Assembly (NCBI GenBank): GCA_030655135.1
Contig: JAURWC010000084.1
Coordinates: 186,001 to 250,000 of the forward strand
Direction of reading: 5' to 3'
DNA length: 64,000 nucleotides
Origin: Hyphomicrobiaceae bacterium
GTDB lineage: Bacteria > Pseudomonadota > Alphaproteobacteria > Rhizobiales > Hyphomicrobiaceae
The stretch's first letter is position 1; the number at the start of each line of letters is the position of its first letter. The position numbers and the translations under genes were made by a program. A model generated the notes under the pieces. It was not told the DNA's origin. It saw only the letters and a program-made list of their open reading frames with translations, and searched no databases. Positions 18,880 through 27,428 of this stretch are shown here, in pieces.

Positions 18880-20766
18880 CTATCGAGAGCCCAGGGTTTT
18901 TGCAGTTTCCCGCAGCATCAAGTCTAATCCCGATGCTTTCACGAGGTAACGGGCGGCCGTCATGCTCATGTGATGATCATCAAAGAGGACAGGCGCTCCA
19001 TCTATTGTCATCATGCATTGCCCCTCTGGACACAGAACTGCATCCAAAAGCACAAAGCCAACTCCTCGTCGTGCAGCTAGACCGCGAATCTCTTGATCAG
19101 ATTGCAGTATCCCAGGGCTGACTTTGTAATCGTAGCCATTCATCGATATTCCCAGTCGCGTGCGCCGCGCGAGATACTTGGGCAGCGACGTTGCACTTGC
19201 GAAAGGTGGAACGTCTCCTACCACAATTATTGCGTGGCCAAGTGCCTGGAGAGCAGCTATAGACTCTTCGAATGCTGGCCAATTTTGCGGATCTCTCGAC
19301 CAGAACGAGAACGCTGCAGTCAGGACAATTATTGTGGGTTCTTCCGCAACAAGTTCGGACAAAGTTGCCCGAACAATCGCGCCACAGAGTGGAATCTGGC
19401 GTGACAATCCGGCGGGAGAGCAAGATGATGTAGTCAGCTGTCGTACGCGGAACTCTGGAATTTCCGATAAAGCCGCCGCCAGTTCCGTGCCATGACTATC
19501 AGAGAAGACCGTTACCATGGTCTTCCCGTGGCCAAGAATGCAAGCCGAACTGACGGTCTCAACACTACGACCCGAGCGATGACATGAAGGCCTAAAAGGA
19601 CTTATGTCCATCGCACCTTGTGCGAGTCGAGCCGCTTGCGGCGATAGAGTGCCCGGTGGCCACCCCCTTATCGTCTCACCCGTCACGACGGCAGTCGCGA
19701 TCACCATTGCACCAGCCGCGGCAAGCGATTTCCCGCTTGTCCAATTCCATGCCTGACGTCGAATCGGCTGCTCCACGAATACCCAGCTACAGATCGCACC
19801 GAAAAACGTCAGGGCTAGAATAGTCGCCTGCTGAAGTGCAGAGAATTCGCCAGGCCAAACTAGGCGCGCTAGAACGATGATTGGCCAGTGCCACAAGTAC
19901 AACCCGAAAGAAATCCGACCGAGAAACACAATCGGTCGAGCGGACAAAACACGGCAGGCTACGCCCTCGGGATGTGGGCCGCCATATCCAGACCAAATCA
20001 GCAGCGCCGAGCCCGCGACCGGCACAAGAATAGCTACTTGTAGAACCATATTTTCAGATAGCAGAAATGCCGACGATACAATGAGAACCGCGCCGAGTGT
20101 GCCCATCCATATTCGTTGAGACGTCGACGTAGCATTGGGAACAACGCGCAACGCTAACGAAGCTCCTACCAGCAATTCCCAGGCACGGGACGGCAACAGG
20201 TAAAATGCTGCGTCGGGATATGACAGTCCTAAAAGACAGCTCCCGAGAAACGACACGAGCAGCCCGACAAGTAGCACCGACCTGATTTTTGTCTTTCCAA
20301 ACCGGTACAACAGGAAGAGGCATGCCGGGAAAATAATATAGAATTGCTCTTCGACGCTTAAACTCCAAGTGTGGAGCAACAGCTCTGTCTCAGCGGGCGC
20401 CGCGAAATAATCCGACCGCGCCCAAAAAATTAAATTGCTTACCGATAGCACCGCTGCGGTGAGTGTTCTTCCGTACTGCCTCAATTCTTCCGGAAGCAAA
20501 ATTACGAAGGCGGCCAATGTGGTTATAAGCAGCACAACAACGAGAGCTGGCAGAATCCTTCGAACCCGACGGCCATAGAAATCCGAAAAGGTGAAGCTGC
20601 CATCGCGAAGTTTATCTGCTATCTGACTGGTAATAAAAAAACCAGATAAAACGAAGAAGACGTCGACGCCTGTAAAACCGCCCGGCACCTGCTCTTCATT
20701 GAGATGGAAGGCGATCACCATCGAAACTGCAACCGCGCGCAAGCCGTCCAAGTCGGGTCTGTACAT
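18880..20766 (-). CDS. OafA-type O-acyltransferase (acyltransferase 3 plus SGNH domain)
   Basis: 628 residues. The N-terminal 340 residues form a ten-helix acyltransferase 3 domain, opening with MYRPDLDGLRAVAV and containing the conserved GVDVFFVLSGFFIT and HTWSLSVEEQFY. The C-terminal periplasmic SGNH-hydrolase-like domain has FSDSHGTELAAAL (catalytic Ser) and DDHHMS (the Asp-x-His pair). This two-domain layout matches OafA/OacA-type enzymes that move acetyl groups across the membrane onto O-antigen sugars. 252 bases separate it from wbpA, so it may have its own promoter. Which residue is acetylated is unknown. Confidence 0.9.
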   Translation of the reverse strand: MYRPDLDGLRAVAVSMVIAFHLNEEQVPGGFTGVDVFFVLSGFFITSQIADKLRDGSFTFSDFYGRRVRRILPALVVVLLITTLAAFVILLPEELRQYGRTLTAAVLSVSNLIFWARSDYFAAPAETELLLHTWSLSVEEQFYIIFPACLFLLYRFGKTKIRSVLLVGLLVSFLGSCLLGLSYPDAAFYLLPSRAWELLVGASLALRVVPNATSTSQRIWMGTLGAVLIVSSAFLLSENMVLQVAILVPVAGSALLIWSGYGGPHPEGVACRVLSARPIVFLGRISFGLYLWHWPIIVLARLVWPGEFSALQQATILALTFFGAICSWVFVEQPIRRQAWNWTSGKSLAAAGAMVIATAVVTGETIRGWPPGTLSPQAARLAQGAMDISPFRPSCHRSGRSVETVSSACILGHGKTMVTVFSDSHGTELAAALSEIPEFRVRQLTTSSCSPAGLSRQIPLCGAIVRATLSELVAEEPTIIVLTAAFSFWSRDPQNWPAFEESIAALQALGHAIIVVGDVPPFASATSLPKYLARRTRLGISMNGYDYKVSPGILQSDQEIRGLAARRGVGFVLLDAVLCPEGQCMMTIDGAPVLFDDHHMSMTAARYLVKASGLDLMLRETAKTLGSR

Positions 20767-21004
20767 TCTAAGCCTTTTGCCCCGACTGTTTTGCGAAAGG
20801 CGTCCGCTGCATGCCCCCGCCTCTGAGTTACATTGAATCTGGTACCCGGCTGCACCAGGCAGCTCGTGACACCTGTCAAGCGCAAAAGCCTCGGCTTACT
20901 CGGATGCCAAGTTTCGGTCCTCCTTGTGAATTGAACTCACTTTAACGCAAGACGAAACCAGTCTCAGCCTGTTGAATACCGTGGCGCATTCGCGCATGAA
21001 AGGG

Positions 21005-22777
21005 TCAATTCGCACCCCTTCTATGAGGAGAATTGATATCCCCAGCCTTTTCGAGGTTCAACTTCCTTCTTAGTTCGTCGAGCGGAGACGAGGAACGATT
21101 CAGTTCCACGGCTTCATGATCATCATACCTAAATGATGATTGCGCGTCGTTCACTATGTTGATCCAATAGGTAGATGATCCTCTGTCGGTCGGATCTAGG
21201 AGATTGGCGCCATTGTACACCGAGCAGCCGCTGAGTTTCGCCCAGAGACATTCCGTTAAGGCCAGATCATCCAAGATAACTGGGCGATCATCATATTTTA
21301 GAGCTGACGCTTCTGTGCTATCCGGGCTCCGCATCAGCAATACCGGCAAATATCGACCTAGACCCCATAATTCGCTGTTCCGGATGGATAGACTCGCGAT
21401 TCCCCCCCCTTGATTCCAGGCAACCGGCGCGCCGTGATCACTTTTTAAAATTACTAATGACTTGTCAAGAACGCCAAGCGTTTTCAAGCGGGACAAAAAG
21501 CGCTCAAGAAGTTTAATACTGCAGACCGCTTCCAGAGATTGGCCTTCCCTATTCTGATGTTTCAAATACCAATTCAGCTTATTAGAACTGAATGAACAGT
21601 CAGCGTCAAAATCAACCGGGAAGTGCGTAAAAGTGAAATGCAAAAAGTGGGCGACGGGCGCGCCGCTGCCGACGTCAAGGGTCTCGGTATAATCGTTGAA
21701 ATCCTCGATCGTAAGGATCGAACTACGATCCCAATATGGACCGGGATGGTTGGAAACCTCGTTTGCTAGCGGGCTCGCAGGATTTGCCGACAAAGCCGCT
21801 AGCAAGGAAATCATGCGCCTGACTAATCTACTCGAGGCAGCTGGCCCAAGCACGCGGGCCGCCGCCACTTGGCTCAAACTCTCCAAGTCAGGTAGGTTGC
21901 TGTGCGAGTTCAAATGCCGTCCAAGATTTGCGGATTGCGAGAATAATAACGCGTAGTCACCATACGTCCCGACACGGAAACCCGAGTCATTTAGCTTTTG
22001 AAAAAGTCCTTGCTGTCGAGCAAAATCAATGAGTTGACGGGTTGTTTTCGCTGTCGCCTTAAAGTTTTGGTTTCCGATTGTTTCGGCAGCCAAGGAGGCC
22101 ACCGTCGCTGGGGAGCTCGCGATTACATTTTGAAACACCGTGAAGCCCTTCAGCAAATCCAATGCATCTGAATTTTTCTTCAAAGCGTCCCTAAAGATAT
22201 CGCCCTGTATTCCATCGAAACTAACAACAATAATATTGCGCTCGGTCGATAACCGCAGAATCGAGGAATTCGGCTCGCGCCAGTTCGCGAAAGTCACCAC
22301 TGACTGAGCCAGAGTAGACAAGCAGAATGCCACAATCCCCCAGACTGCTAGCCGAGAAAATCTTGTATGGAGCAGCATGCCAATACCGGTAGCGATGGCG
22401 ACTGACGCCAGCCAATTCGCGAGCACTACCCCTCCCGTACCGGAAACATTCATATCAAACTGATTAGGCAGCGGAAGCAGCAGACCCGCCACTACCAAAT
22501 ACGCAGAGCCGCATAAAGCAACCAGCGTGAACTGCCGCGGATAGGACAATCTGCGTGATATTAAGAATGCAATCGTACCCAAGACCATAAGTAGCGCAGT
22601 TATAGCCGCACAATGCCGTGCAACAGTGGACGGACTGATCTTGGCGATGGCAGATTCCTCTGACGAGAACACGAAAAACGCCGTACCCCAGACTGCCGTA
22701 ATTAGCATTTGCGCGGCGAGCGCCAAGTGTTGGCGTGAAGCGACGGGCTGCGTAAACAGTAGGGTTTGGTCCCGCAA
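21005..22777 (-). CDS. Membrane-anchored sulfatase/alkaline-phosphatase fold protein
   Basis: 590 residues, starting at TTG 22777 with GAGGAG just upstream. About five transmembrane segments fill the first 165 residues. A periplasmic domain follows with the alkaline-phosphatase superfamily marks: IIVVSFDGIQGDIF (metal Asp), ASSPATVASL (Ser/Thr nucleophile region), FTFTHFPVDFD (His) and LKSDHG (Asp-His). The layout recalls phosphoethanolamine and phosphoglycerol transferases such as EptA and LtaS, rather than true sulfatases, which need a formylglycine motif I do not see. A small membrane protein gene lies upstream on the same strand. A transfer reaction on the surface glycan or lipid A is plausible but unproven. 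Confidence 0.72.
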   Translation of the reverse strand: MRDQTLLFTQPVASRQHLALAAQMLITAVWGTAFFVFSSEESAIAKISPSTVARHCAAITALLMVLGTIAFLISRRLSYPRQFTLVALCGSAYLVVAGLLLPLPNQFDMNVSGTGGVVLANWLASVAIATGIGMLLHTRFSRLAVWGIVAFCLSTLAQSVVTFANWREPNSSILRLSTERNIIVVSFDGIQGDIFRDALKKNSDALDLLKGFTVFQNVIASSPATVASLAAETIGNQNFKATAKTTRQLIDFARQQGLFQKLNDSGFRVGTYGDYALLFSQSANLGRHLNSHSNLPDLESLSQVAAARVLGPAASSRLVRRMISLLAALSANPASPLANEVSNHPGPYWDRSSILTIEDFNDYTETLDVGSGAPVAHFLHFTFTHFPVDFDADCSFSSNKLNWYLKHQNREGQSLEAVCSIKLLERFLSRLKTLGVLDKSLVILKSDHGAPVAWNQGGGIASLSIRNSELWGLGRYLPVLLMRSPDSTEASALKYDDRPVILDDLALTECLWAKLSGCSVYNGANLLDPTDRGSSTYWINIVNDAQSSFRYDDHEAVELNRSSSPLDELRRKLNLEKAGDINSPHRRGAN

Positions 22778-23209
22778 GGAAAGCTCCTCAACTCCAGTTA
22801 CTGATGTTTGCTAGTTTGACTGCTTTTGCGCAATCGGACTAAGGACATTACTTAACAAGCACTAAGTGCCGAACATTGACGTTTGCATTCCTTAACCCTG
22901 CATCCGATTTCAAGCATGCATCAAGGCAGCTGCAAATGAAAAAGAGCCGCCTTTCTCCTTGGCGAGAATGACAGCTCATAGGGCATCGACCAAAATTCAA
23001 CTCAAGGAGGAACCGATCCAAGGACGAGCCAAAGTCCCGCAGGCCCGGCGCCGATGACTAGGCTCTTTGCCGCCGCCGAAGATCGCGGTCGGCGTTCGTT
23101 GAAGGCGAACCATATCCACAAGGCGCGTCCGGCGAGCACAAATGCGTCTCGCAAGGGTCGCAGAAAGATCCCCCACATGCAGCATCCACAACCGGCTCCG
23201 CGTGTGAGC
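22778..23209. other. Intergenic region with a weak short reading frame
   Basis: 432 bases between the sulfatase-fold gene and the small YLDPGTGS protein. On the minus strand, 23178-23002 could encode 58 residues (MWGIFLRPLRDAF, then RALWIWFAFNE) with one hydrophobic stretch, but there is no clear ribosome site and no recognised family, so I do not call it a gene. A possible terminator lies at 22939-22977. The sequence is AT-richer towards the sulfatase-fold gene. Confidence 0.4.
22939..22977 (-). terminator. Possible intrinsic terminator
   Basis: Read on the minus strand, GAGC and CGCC pair with GGCG and GCTC, with a nine-base bulge on one side, followed at once by five T. It would end transcripts coming from the small YLDPGTGS gene before the sulfatase-fold gene. 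The stem is short and interrupted, so this is tentative. Confidence 0.3.
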
Positions 23210-23410
23210 TTAGAATCTTTTCTTTTTACGCAGAATAGCATCGACGACTGCGCGGACCTTTCCCCAATACATAGAGACCGTCGCGCCGGCAACTGCCACT
23301 GACGCCAATATGGCCTGCAACACCATGCTACCGGTACCAGGATCCAAATAAGCGTATGCCGGCAGCGTTGTGGCCAAAAAAAACCCTGCGGCCGTAGATA
23401 AGACTCGCAT
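23210..23410 (-). CDS. Small membrane protein with YLDPGTGS motif
   Basis: 66 residues from ATG 23410: a signal-like segment (MRVLSTAAGFFLATTLPAYA), then YLDPGTGSMVLQ, a second hydrophobic helix, and a basic end KVRAVVDAILRKKKRF. The YLDPGTGS-type motif marks a widespread uncharacterised family that I recall being encoded close to sulfatase/phosphatase-fold membrane proteins in polysaccharide loci, which fits the gene at 21005-22777. The function is unknown; an accessory or stabilising subunit is a guess. An upstream in-frame start at 23434 would add eight residues ahead of the signal segment. Confidence 0.75.
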   Translation of the reverse strand: MRVLSTAAGFFLATTLPAYAYLDPGTGSMVLQAILASVAVAGATVSMYWGKVRAVVDAILRKKKRF

Positions 23411-23790
23411 GACGACCTCGCCCTGAATTGCCAATGTCGGGCGACACTAGAGTCCATGACGCTGCCGTCAACAACCCGTCCCAACTTCCTGAAATTTTCG
23501 GGAAGCTGTCACATTTCAGCAATATCGATTGTGAAAGTGCTTTAGTCTATCGCTCTGAGCAATGCGGAACCCGCCCACAAGATTGAGGATCAACATTGCG
23601 ATCCACCAACGCTCGTCAGAGAGCAGTCTAGCGGGCTGCGGTGCCGCTTACGCATGCGCCAGTCCACTAGATACATCAAATGCTTCTCTTGCACGGGCGC
23701 ATCTTCCATTGGTATGAGAGACATGGCCCTTGCGTCATATATCGTACTTGCATCACGCGACTGCATGCAACCACGGATACTTTGCAATCA
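23411..23790. other. Divergent intergenic region before the wbu-fnl operon
   Basis: 380 bases between the leftward small gene and rightward wbuX. It should carry the promoters for both. No open frame in it looks coding, and I could not place a convincing -35/-10 pair. No inverted repeat of note was seen. Confidence 0.45.
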
Positions 23791-24930
23791 ATGAACGTTC
23801 GCACCTATCAAATTTGCCAAAATTGCATCATGGATACGTCTGATTCGAATATCGTTTTCGATGGACAGGGCCGGTGCGACTACTGCAACAACTACCAAAC
23901 TAACATCTTGCCGAACTGGCATCCCGACGATCGTGGATTGCGGGAGCTGACGCCCACGATCGAGGCGATCAAGGCGCACGGAAAAGGGCGCGACCATGAT
24001 TGTTTGATCGGCATCAGCGGAGGCGTCGACTCTTCGTATGTAACATACTTGGCGAAGGCAAAGTTCGGCCTGCGGCCTCTGCTGTTCCATGTCGATGCCG
24101 GCTGGAACTCGCAGCAAGCCGTCAACAATATCGAAAAGCTGGTCGATGGCCTCGAACTGGATTTGCATACCGAAGTCGTCGACTGGCAAGAAATGAAAGA
24201 CCTGCAGCTTTCGTTTTTCAAGGCGCAGGTACCGCACGTTGACACTCCCCAGGATCATGCGTTTTTTGCCGGTCTCTACACATTCGCTGCAAAAAATGGC
24301 TTTAAATACATTTTGACAGGAGCCAATTACTCGACTGAGTGCGTGCGCGAACCGCTGGAATGGCATTACCATGCAAGCGACCTGCGCCAGCTGAAGGATA
24401 TTCACCGCCAATTCGGCACTCGTCCGCTCAAAAGCTTCCCGCTTTCTGACATTTTCACGTTCAAGCTTTACTATCGCTATATAAAAGGCATCAAAGTCGT
24501 CAAACCCCTGAACTACGTGCCCTACCGTAAAGCCGAGGCTGTGCAGGAGCTTGTGGATAAGTTCGGATGGCAGGTTTACGCTCATAAGCACTATGAATCG
24601 CGTTTTACACGTTTTTACGAGGGTTACTGGCTGCCGACCAAATTTGGCTACGACAAACGCCGAGCGCATTTCTCCAGTTTAATTCTAACCGGACAGATGA
24701 CACGCGCCGAGGCGATCGAGAAAATCGCCAAACCAGCTTACGATCCAGATGAGTTGCGCCAAGATTTCGAGTATGTTGCAACCAAACTCCAGCTCACGGT
24801 CCCCGAGCTTCGCGCGATAATGGACGGACCGAACAAAACTTACAAAGACTACGCCAACGCTATGCCTCTTATCGAGCTTGGCACCAAGATCCTTCGCGCC
24901 GCTGGCGTCCAGCGAGCCATTATCAGATGA
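23791..24930 (+). CDS. wbuX: N-acetyl sugar amidotransferase, WbuX/WbpG-like
   Basis: 379 residues from ATG 23791. Four cysteines in two pairs (CQNC at 9-12 and CDYC at 29-32) probably bind zinc. The ATP-binding PP-loop is LIGISGGVDSSYV (76-83). Homologues WbpG (P. aeruginosa) and WbuX (E. coli O145) activate an acetamido group with ATP and replace its oxygen with nitrogen, making an acetamidino sugar; ammonia comes from the partner HisH/HisF-like pair encoded next. It overlaps wbuY by four bases (ATGA). A longer frame back to 23680 lacks family similarity. It opens the operon that ends with wbuB. Confidence 0.9.
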   Translation: MNVRTYQICQNCIMDTSDSNIVFDGQGRCDYCNNYQTNILPNWHPDDRGLRELTPTIEAIKAHGKGRDHDCLIGISGGVDSSYVTYLAKAKFGLRPLLFHVDAGWNSQQAVNNIEKLVDGLELDLHTEVVDWQEMKDLQLSFFKAQVPHVDTPQDHAFFAGLYTFAAKNGFKYILTGANYSTECVREPLEWHYHASDLRQLKDIHRQFGTRPLKSFPLSDIFTFKLYYRYIKGIKVVKPLNYVPYRKAEAVQELVDKFGWQVYAHKHYESRFTRFYEGYWLPTKFGYDKRRAHFSSLILTGQMTRAEAIEKIAKPAYDPDELRQDFEYVATKLQLTVPELRAIMDGPNKTYKDYANAMPLIELGTKILRAAGVQRAIIR

Positions 24931-25541
24931 TAACGATCGTCGACTACGGTCTCGGTAACATTCGCGCATTTCAGAATATGTACAAGCGAATGGGGGTCGA
25001 GACGAGATCGGCACGTACAGCCGATGAACTGTGTAACGCCGAGCGCATCGTGCTTCCTGGCGTGGGCGCGTTCGATCACGCGATGGAACTGCTGGATGCG
25101 TCCGGCATGCGAGGGACGCTAGACGAGCTTGTGTTGGGGCACTCGGTGCCGATACTGGGCGTCTGCGTCGGCATGCAAATCCTTGCGGAGTCAAGCGAGG
25201 AGGGAGTGAGGAAAGGCCTTGGCTGGATCAAAGGGTCGGTGCGGCACTTTAAGTCTGAGCCTGCAACCAATGGCTTGCCCCTGCCGCATATGGGATGGAA
25301 CGACGTGACGACCGCAGAGGCAGACCCTCTGTTCAACTCACTCGAAACAGGCTCGAGATTCTATTTTCTGCACTCCTATTATTTCGAATGCGCGCAACCC
25401 CAAGAGGTAACCGCGCGAGCACAATATGGCGCGAACTTCACGTGCGCCGTCAAAAGCGGCAAAATCAGAGGTGTACAATTTCACCCCGAGAAAAGTCATC
25501 ACTATGGGGCACAGCTCCTAAAGAATTTCGCGGATAACTAG
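24927..25541 (+). CDS. wbuY: HisH-like glutaminase subunit of the amidotransferase, WbuY
   Basis: 204 residues, class I glutamine amidotransferase. The start MITIVDYGLGNIRAFQN is standard HisH. The triad is complete: nucleophile C80 in ILGVCVGMQ, and H186 and E188 in VQFHPEKSHH. It hydrolyses glutamine and passes ammonia to its HisF-like partner. Its position between wbuX and wbuZ, away from any histidine genes, argues that it serves sugar amidination rather than histidine synthesis, as HisH2 does in P. aeruginosa. Confidence 0.9.
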   Translation: MITIVDYGLGNIRAFQNMYKRMGVETRSARTADELCNAERIVLPGVGAFDHAMELLDASGMRGTLDELVLGHSVPILGVCVGMQILAESSEEGVRKGLGWIKGSVRHFKSEPATNGLPLPHMGWNDVTTAEADPLFNSLETGSRFYFLHSYYFECAQPQEVTARAQYGANFTCAVKSGKIRGVQFHPEKSHHYGAQLLKNFADN

Positions 25542-25542
25542 C

Positions 25543-26334
25543 ATGCTTCGCCCTCGCATAATTCCCTGCCTGCTCGTACACAATGGCGGCTTGGTAAAGA
25601 CCGTCGGTTTCAAAGACCCAAAATATGTTGGCGACCCAATCAATGCGGTAAAAATTTTCAATGAAAAGGAAACCGACGAGCTGATGGTACTCGATATCGA
25701 TGCCACAGCTAAAGGACGCGATCCTGATTTCAAGATGATCGCCGATCTTGCAGTGGAGTGTCGTATGCCGCTTTGCTATGGCGGCGGAGTGCGAACTCCA
25801 GAACATGCCAAGCGCATAATTGAACTTGGAGTGGAAAAAGTTTCGGTCAGCTCAGCGGCTATCGAGGATCCTGGCCTGGTTACGAAGATCGCCGGAGAAG
25901 TGGGCAGGCAGAGTATGGTCGTGACAATCGATGTGCGTCGCCGACCCACGGGATATGAAGTCTTTACTCATAACGGCCAGAAAGCGACGGGCATTTCCGT
26001 AGAAGCAATGGCCAAGCGGGCGGAAGAGCTCGGCGCCGGAGAACTGGTTATCAATGCCATTGACGACGACGGAATGATGAAAGGTTACGATCTCGATCTT
26101 GCACGTCGGATCAGAGGCGACCTGTCGATTCCGATGACCTATCTCGGTGGCGCGGGCAAACTAGAAGACATTGGACGGCTTTTCGAAGCGTGTGGCGTTG
26201 TGGGTGCCGCTGCAGGCAGCCTGTTCGTGTTCAAGGGCCCATATCGCGCGGTGCTCATCAACTACCCCAACCCGCACAAAAAGGATGAGTTAGTTAGTTC
26301 GACTTTGGGTGACAAACGGCTTATTGCACGCTGA
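25543..26334 (+). CDS. wbuZ: HisF-like subunit of the sugar amidotransferase, WbuZ
   Basis: 263 residues with the HisF TIM-barrel pattern (YGGGVRTPEHAKRII, VVTIDVRRRP, MTYLGGAGKLED). The N-terminus reads IIPCLLVHNGGLVKT, whereas histidine-pathway HisF has IPCLDV there; residue 11, the catalytic Asp of HisF, is Leu. The second catalytic Asp (D130) is kept. This suggests the cyclase reaction is lost while the ammonia channel through the barrel is used to feed WbuX. One base after wbuY and 48 before fnlA. Confidence 0.88.
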   Translation: MLRPRIIPCLLVHNGGLVKTVGFKDPKYVGDPINAVKIFNEKETDELMVLDIDATAKGRDPDFKMIADLAVECRMPLCYGGGVRTPEHAKRIIELGVEKVSVSSAAIEDPGLVTKIAGEVGRQSMVVTIDVRRRPTGYEVFTHNGQKATGISVEAMAKRAEELGAGELVINAIDDDGMMKGYDLDLARRIRGDLSIPMTYLGGAGKLEDIGRLFEACGVVGAAAGSLFVFKGPYRAVLINYPNPHKKDELVSSTLGDKRLIAR

Positions 26335-26382
26335 GATCGGCAAACTAACGATTCTTCAAAGAACCAGATTGAGCCAAACGAC

Positions 26383-27426
26383 ATGGCGAACATGTTTGAC
26401 GACCGCGTACTACTCATAACTGGCGGCACCGGCTCTTTTGGACGCGCTGTATTGAAGCGCTTTCTGAGTACGAACATTCGCGAGATTCGCATATTCAGCC
26501 GGGATGAGAAGAAGCAGGATGATATGCGAAAGCACTACAATCATCCGAAACTGCGCTTCTACCTCGGCGACGTGCGCGACCGCTTGAGTGTCACCTCAGC
26601 CATGCGCGGAGCCGATTATTGTTTCCATGCCGCCGCCCTGAAGCAGGTCCCATCCTGCGAATTTCACCCCATGGAGGCTGTGCGCACTAACATCCTTGGC
26701 ACCGAAAACGTGCTCGCCGCTGCGATCGTCGCCGGCCTTAAACGGGTGATCTGTCTGTCCACCGACAAGGCCGTTTATCCTATCAACGCCATGGGCATCT
26801 CTAAGGCGATGATGGAAAAGGTCATGGTCGCGGTGTCACGCAATCTTGAAAGCTCTGAGACGGTGATCTGCGGAACGCGCTACGGCAACGTCATGGCATC
26901 ACGCGGCTCGGTAATACCCCTCTTCGCGGAGCAGGTGATCGCTGGAAAGGCGATCACGGTAACCGACCCGGCGATGACGCGATTTATGATGACGTTGGAC
27001 GACGCGGTTGAATTGGTGCTGTACGCATTTACCCACGGCAACAACGGCGACATATTCGTTCAAAAGGCGCCTGCCGCTACGATCGAGGTGCTGACGCAAG
27101 CCATATTGGCGCTCCTTGAGCGTCCCAGCCACGAAGTCAGAGTGATAGGAACACGCCACGGGGAAAAGCTTTACGAGACCCTCCTCAGTCGCGAGGAGCT
27201 GTCGCGTTCTGAAGATCTCAGGGATTACTTCCGTATTCGCCCAGACAGCCGAGATTTGAACTACGCCAAATTTGTAGAAGAAGGCGAACCTCGCATCAGC
27301 GAAGTCGACGACTACAATTCTCACAACACTCATCGGCTGGATGTTGAAGAAATGAAAGCGCTACTCACAAACCTCGAATTTATGCGCGGAATCATCGCCG
27401 GCGAGAGACCAACACTCGAGGACTGA
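26383..27426 (+). CDS. fnlA: UDP-GlcNAc 4,6-dehydratase/5-epimerase, FnlA (WbjB/CapE)
   Basis: 347 residues, short-chain dehydrogenase fold. NAD-binding motif LLITGGTGSFGRAVLKRFL, then FHAAALKQVPSCEFHPMEA. The active-site segment NAMGISKAMMEKVM has Met where most dehydratases have Tyr, the Ser-Met-Lys type known for CapE-like enzymes. It converts UDP-GlcNAc to UDP-2-acetamido-2,6-dideoxy-L-arabino-4-hexulose, the first step to UDP-L-FucNAc. Two bases before fnlB. The adjacent epimerase and reductase genes support FnlA over the D-series FlaA1/PseB. Confidence 0.92.
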   Translation: MANMFDDRVLLITGGTGSFGRAVLKRFLSTNIREIRIFSRDEKKQDDMRKHYNHPKLRFYLGDVRDRLSVTSAMRGADYCFHAAALKQVPSCEFHPMEAVRTNILGTENVLAAAIVAGLKRVICLSTDKAVYPINAMGISKAMMEKVMVAVSRNLESSETVICGTRYGNVMASRGSVIPLFAEQVIAGKAITVTDPAMTRFMMTLDDAVELVLYAFTHGNNGDIFVQKAPAATIEVLTQAILALLERPSHEVRVIGTRHGEKLYETLLSREELSRSEDLRDYFRIRPDSRDLNYAKFVEEGEPRISEVDDYNSHNTHRLDVEEMKALLTNLEFMRGIIAGERPTLED

Positions 27427-27428
27427 GA

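Noticed and set aside
23002-23178. Possible 58-residue membrane protein on the minus strand
   Set aside because: No ribosome site, no known family and only one weak hydrophobic stretch; kept as a note in the intergenic entry.
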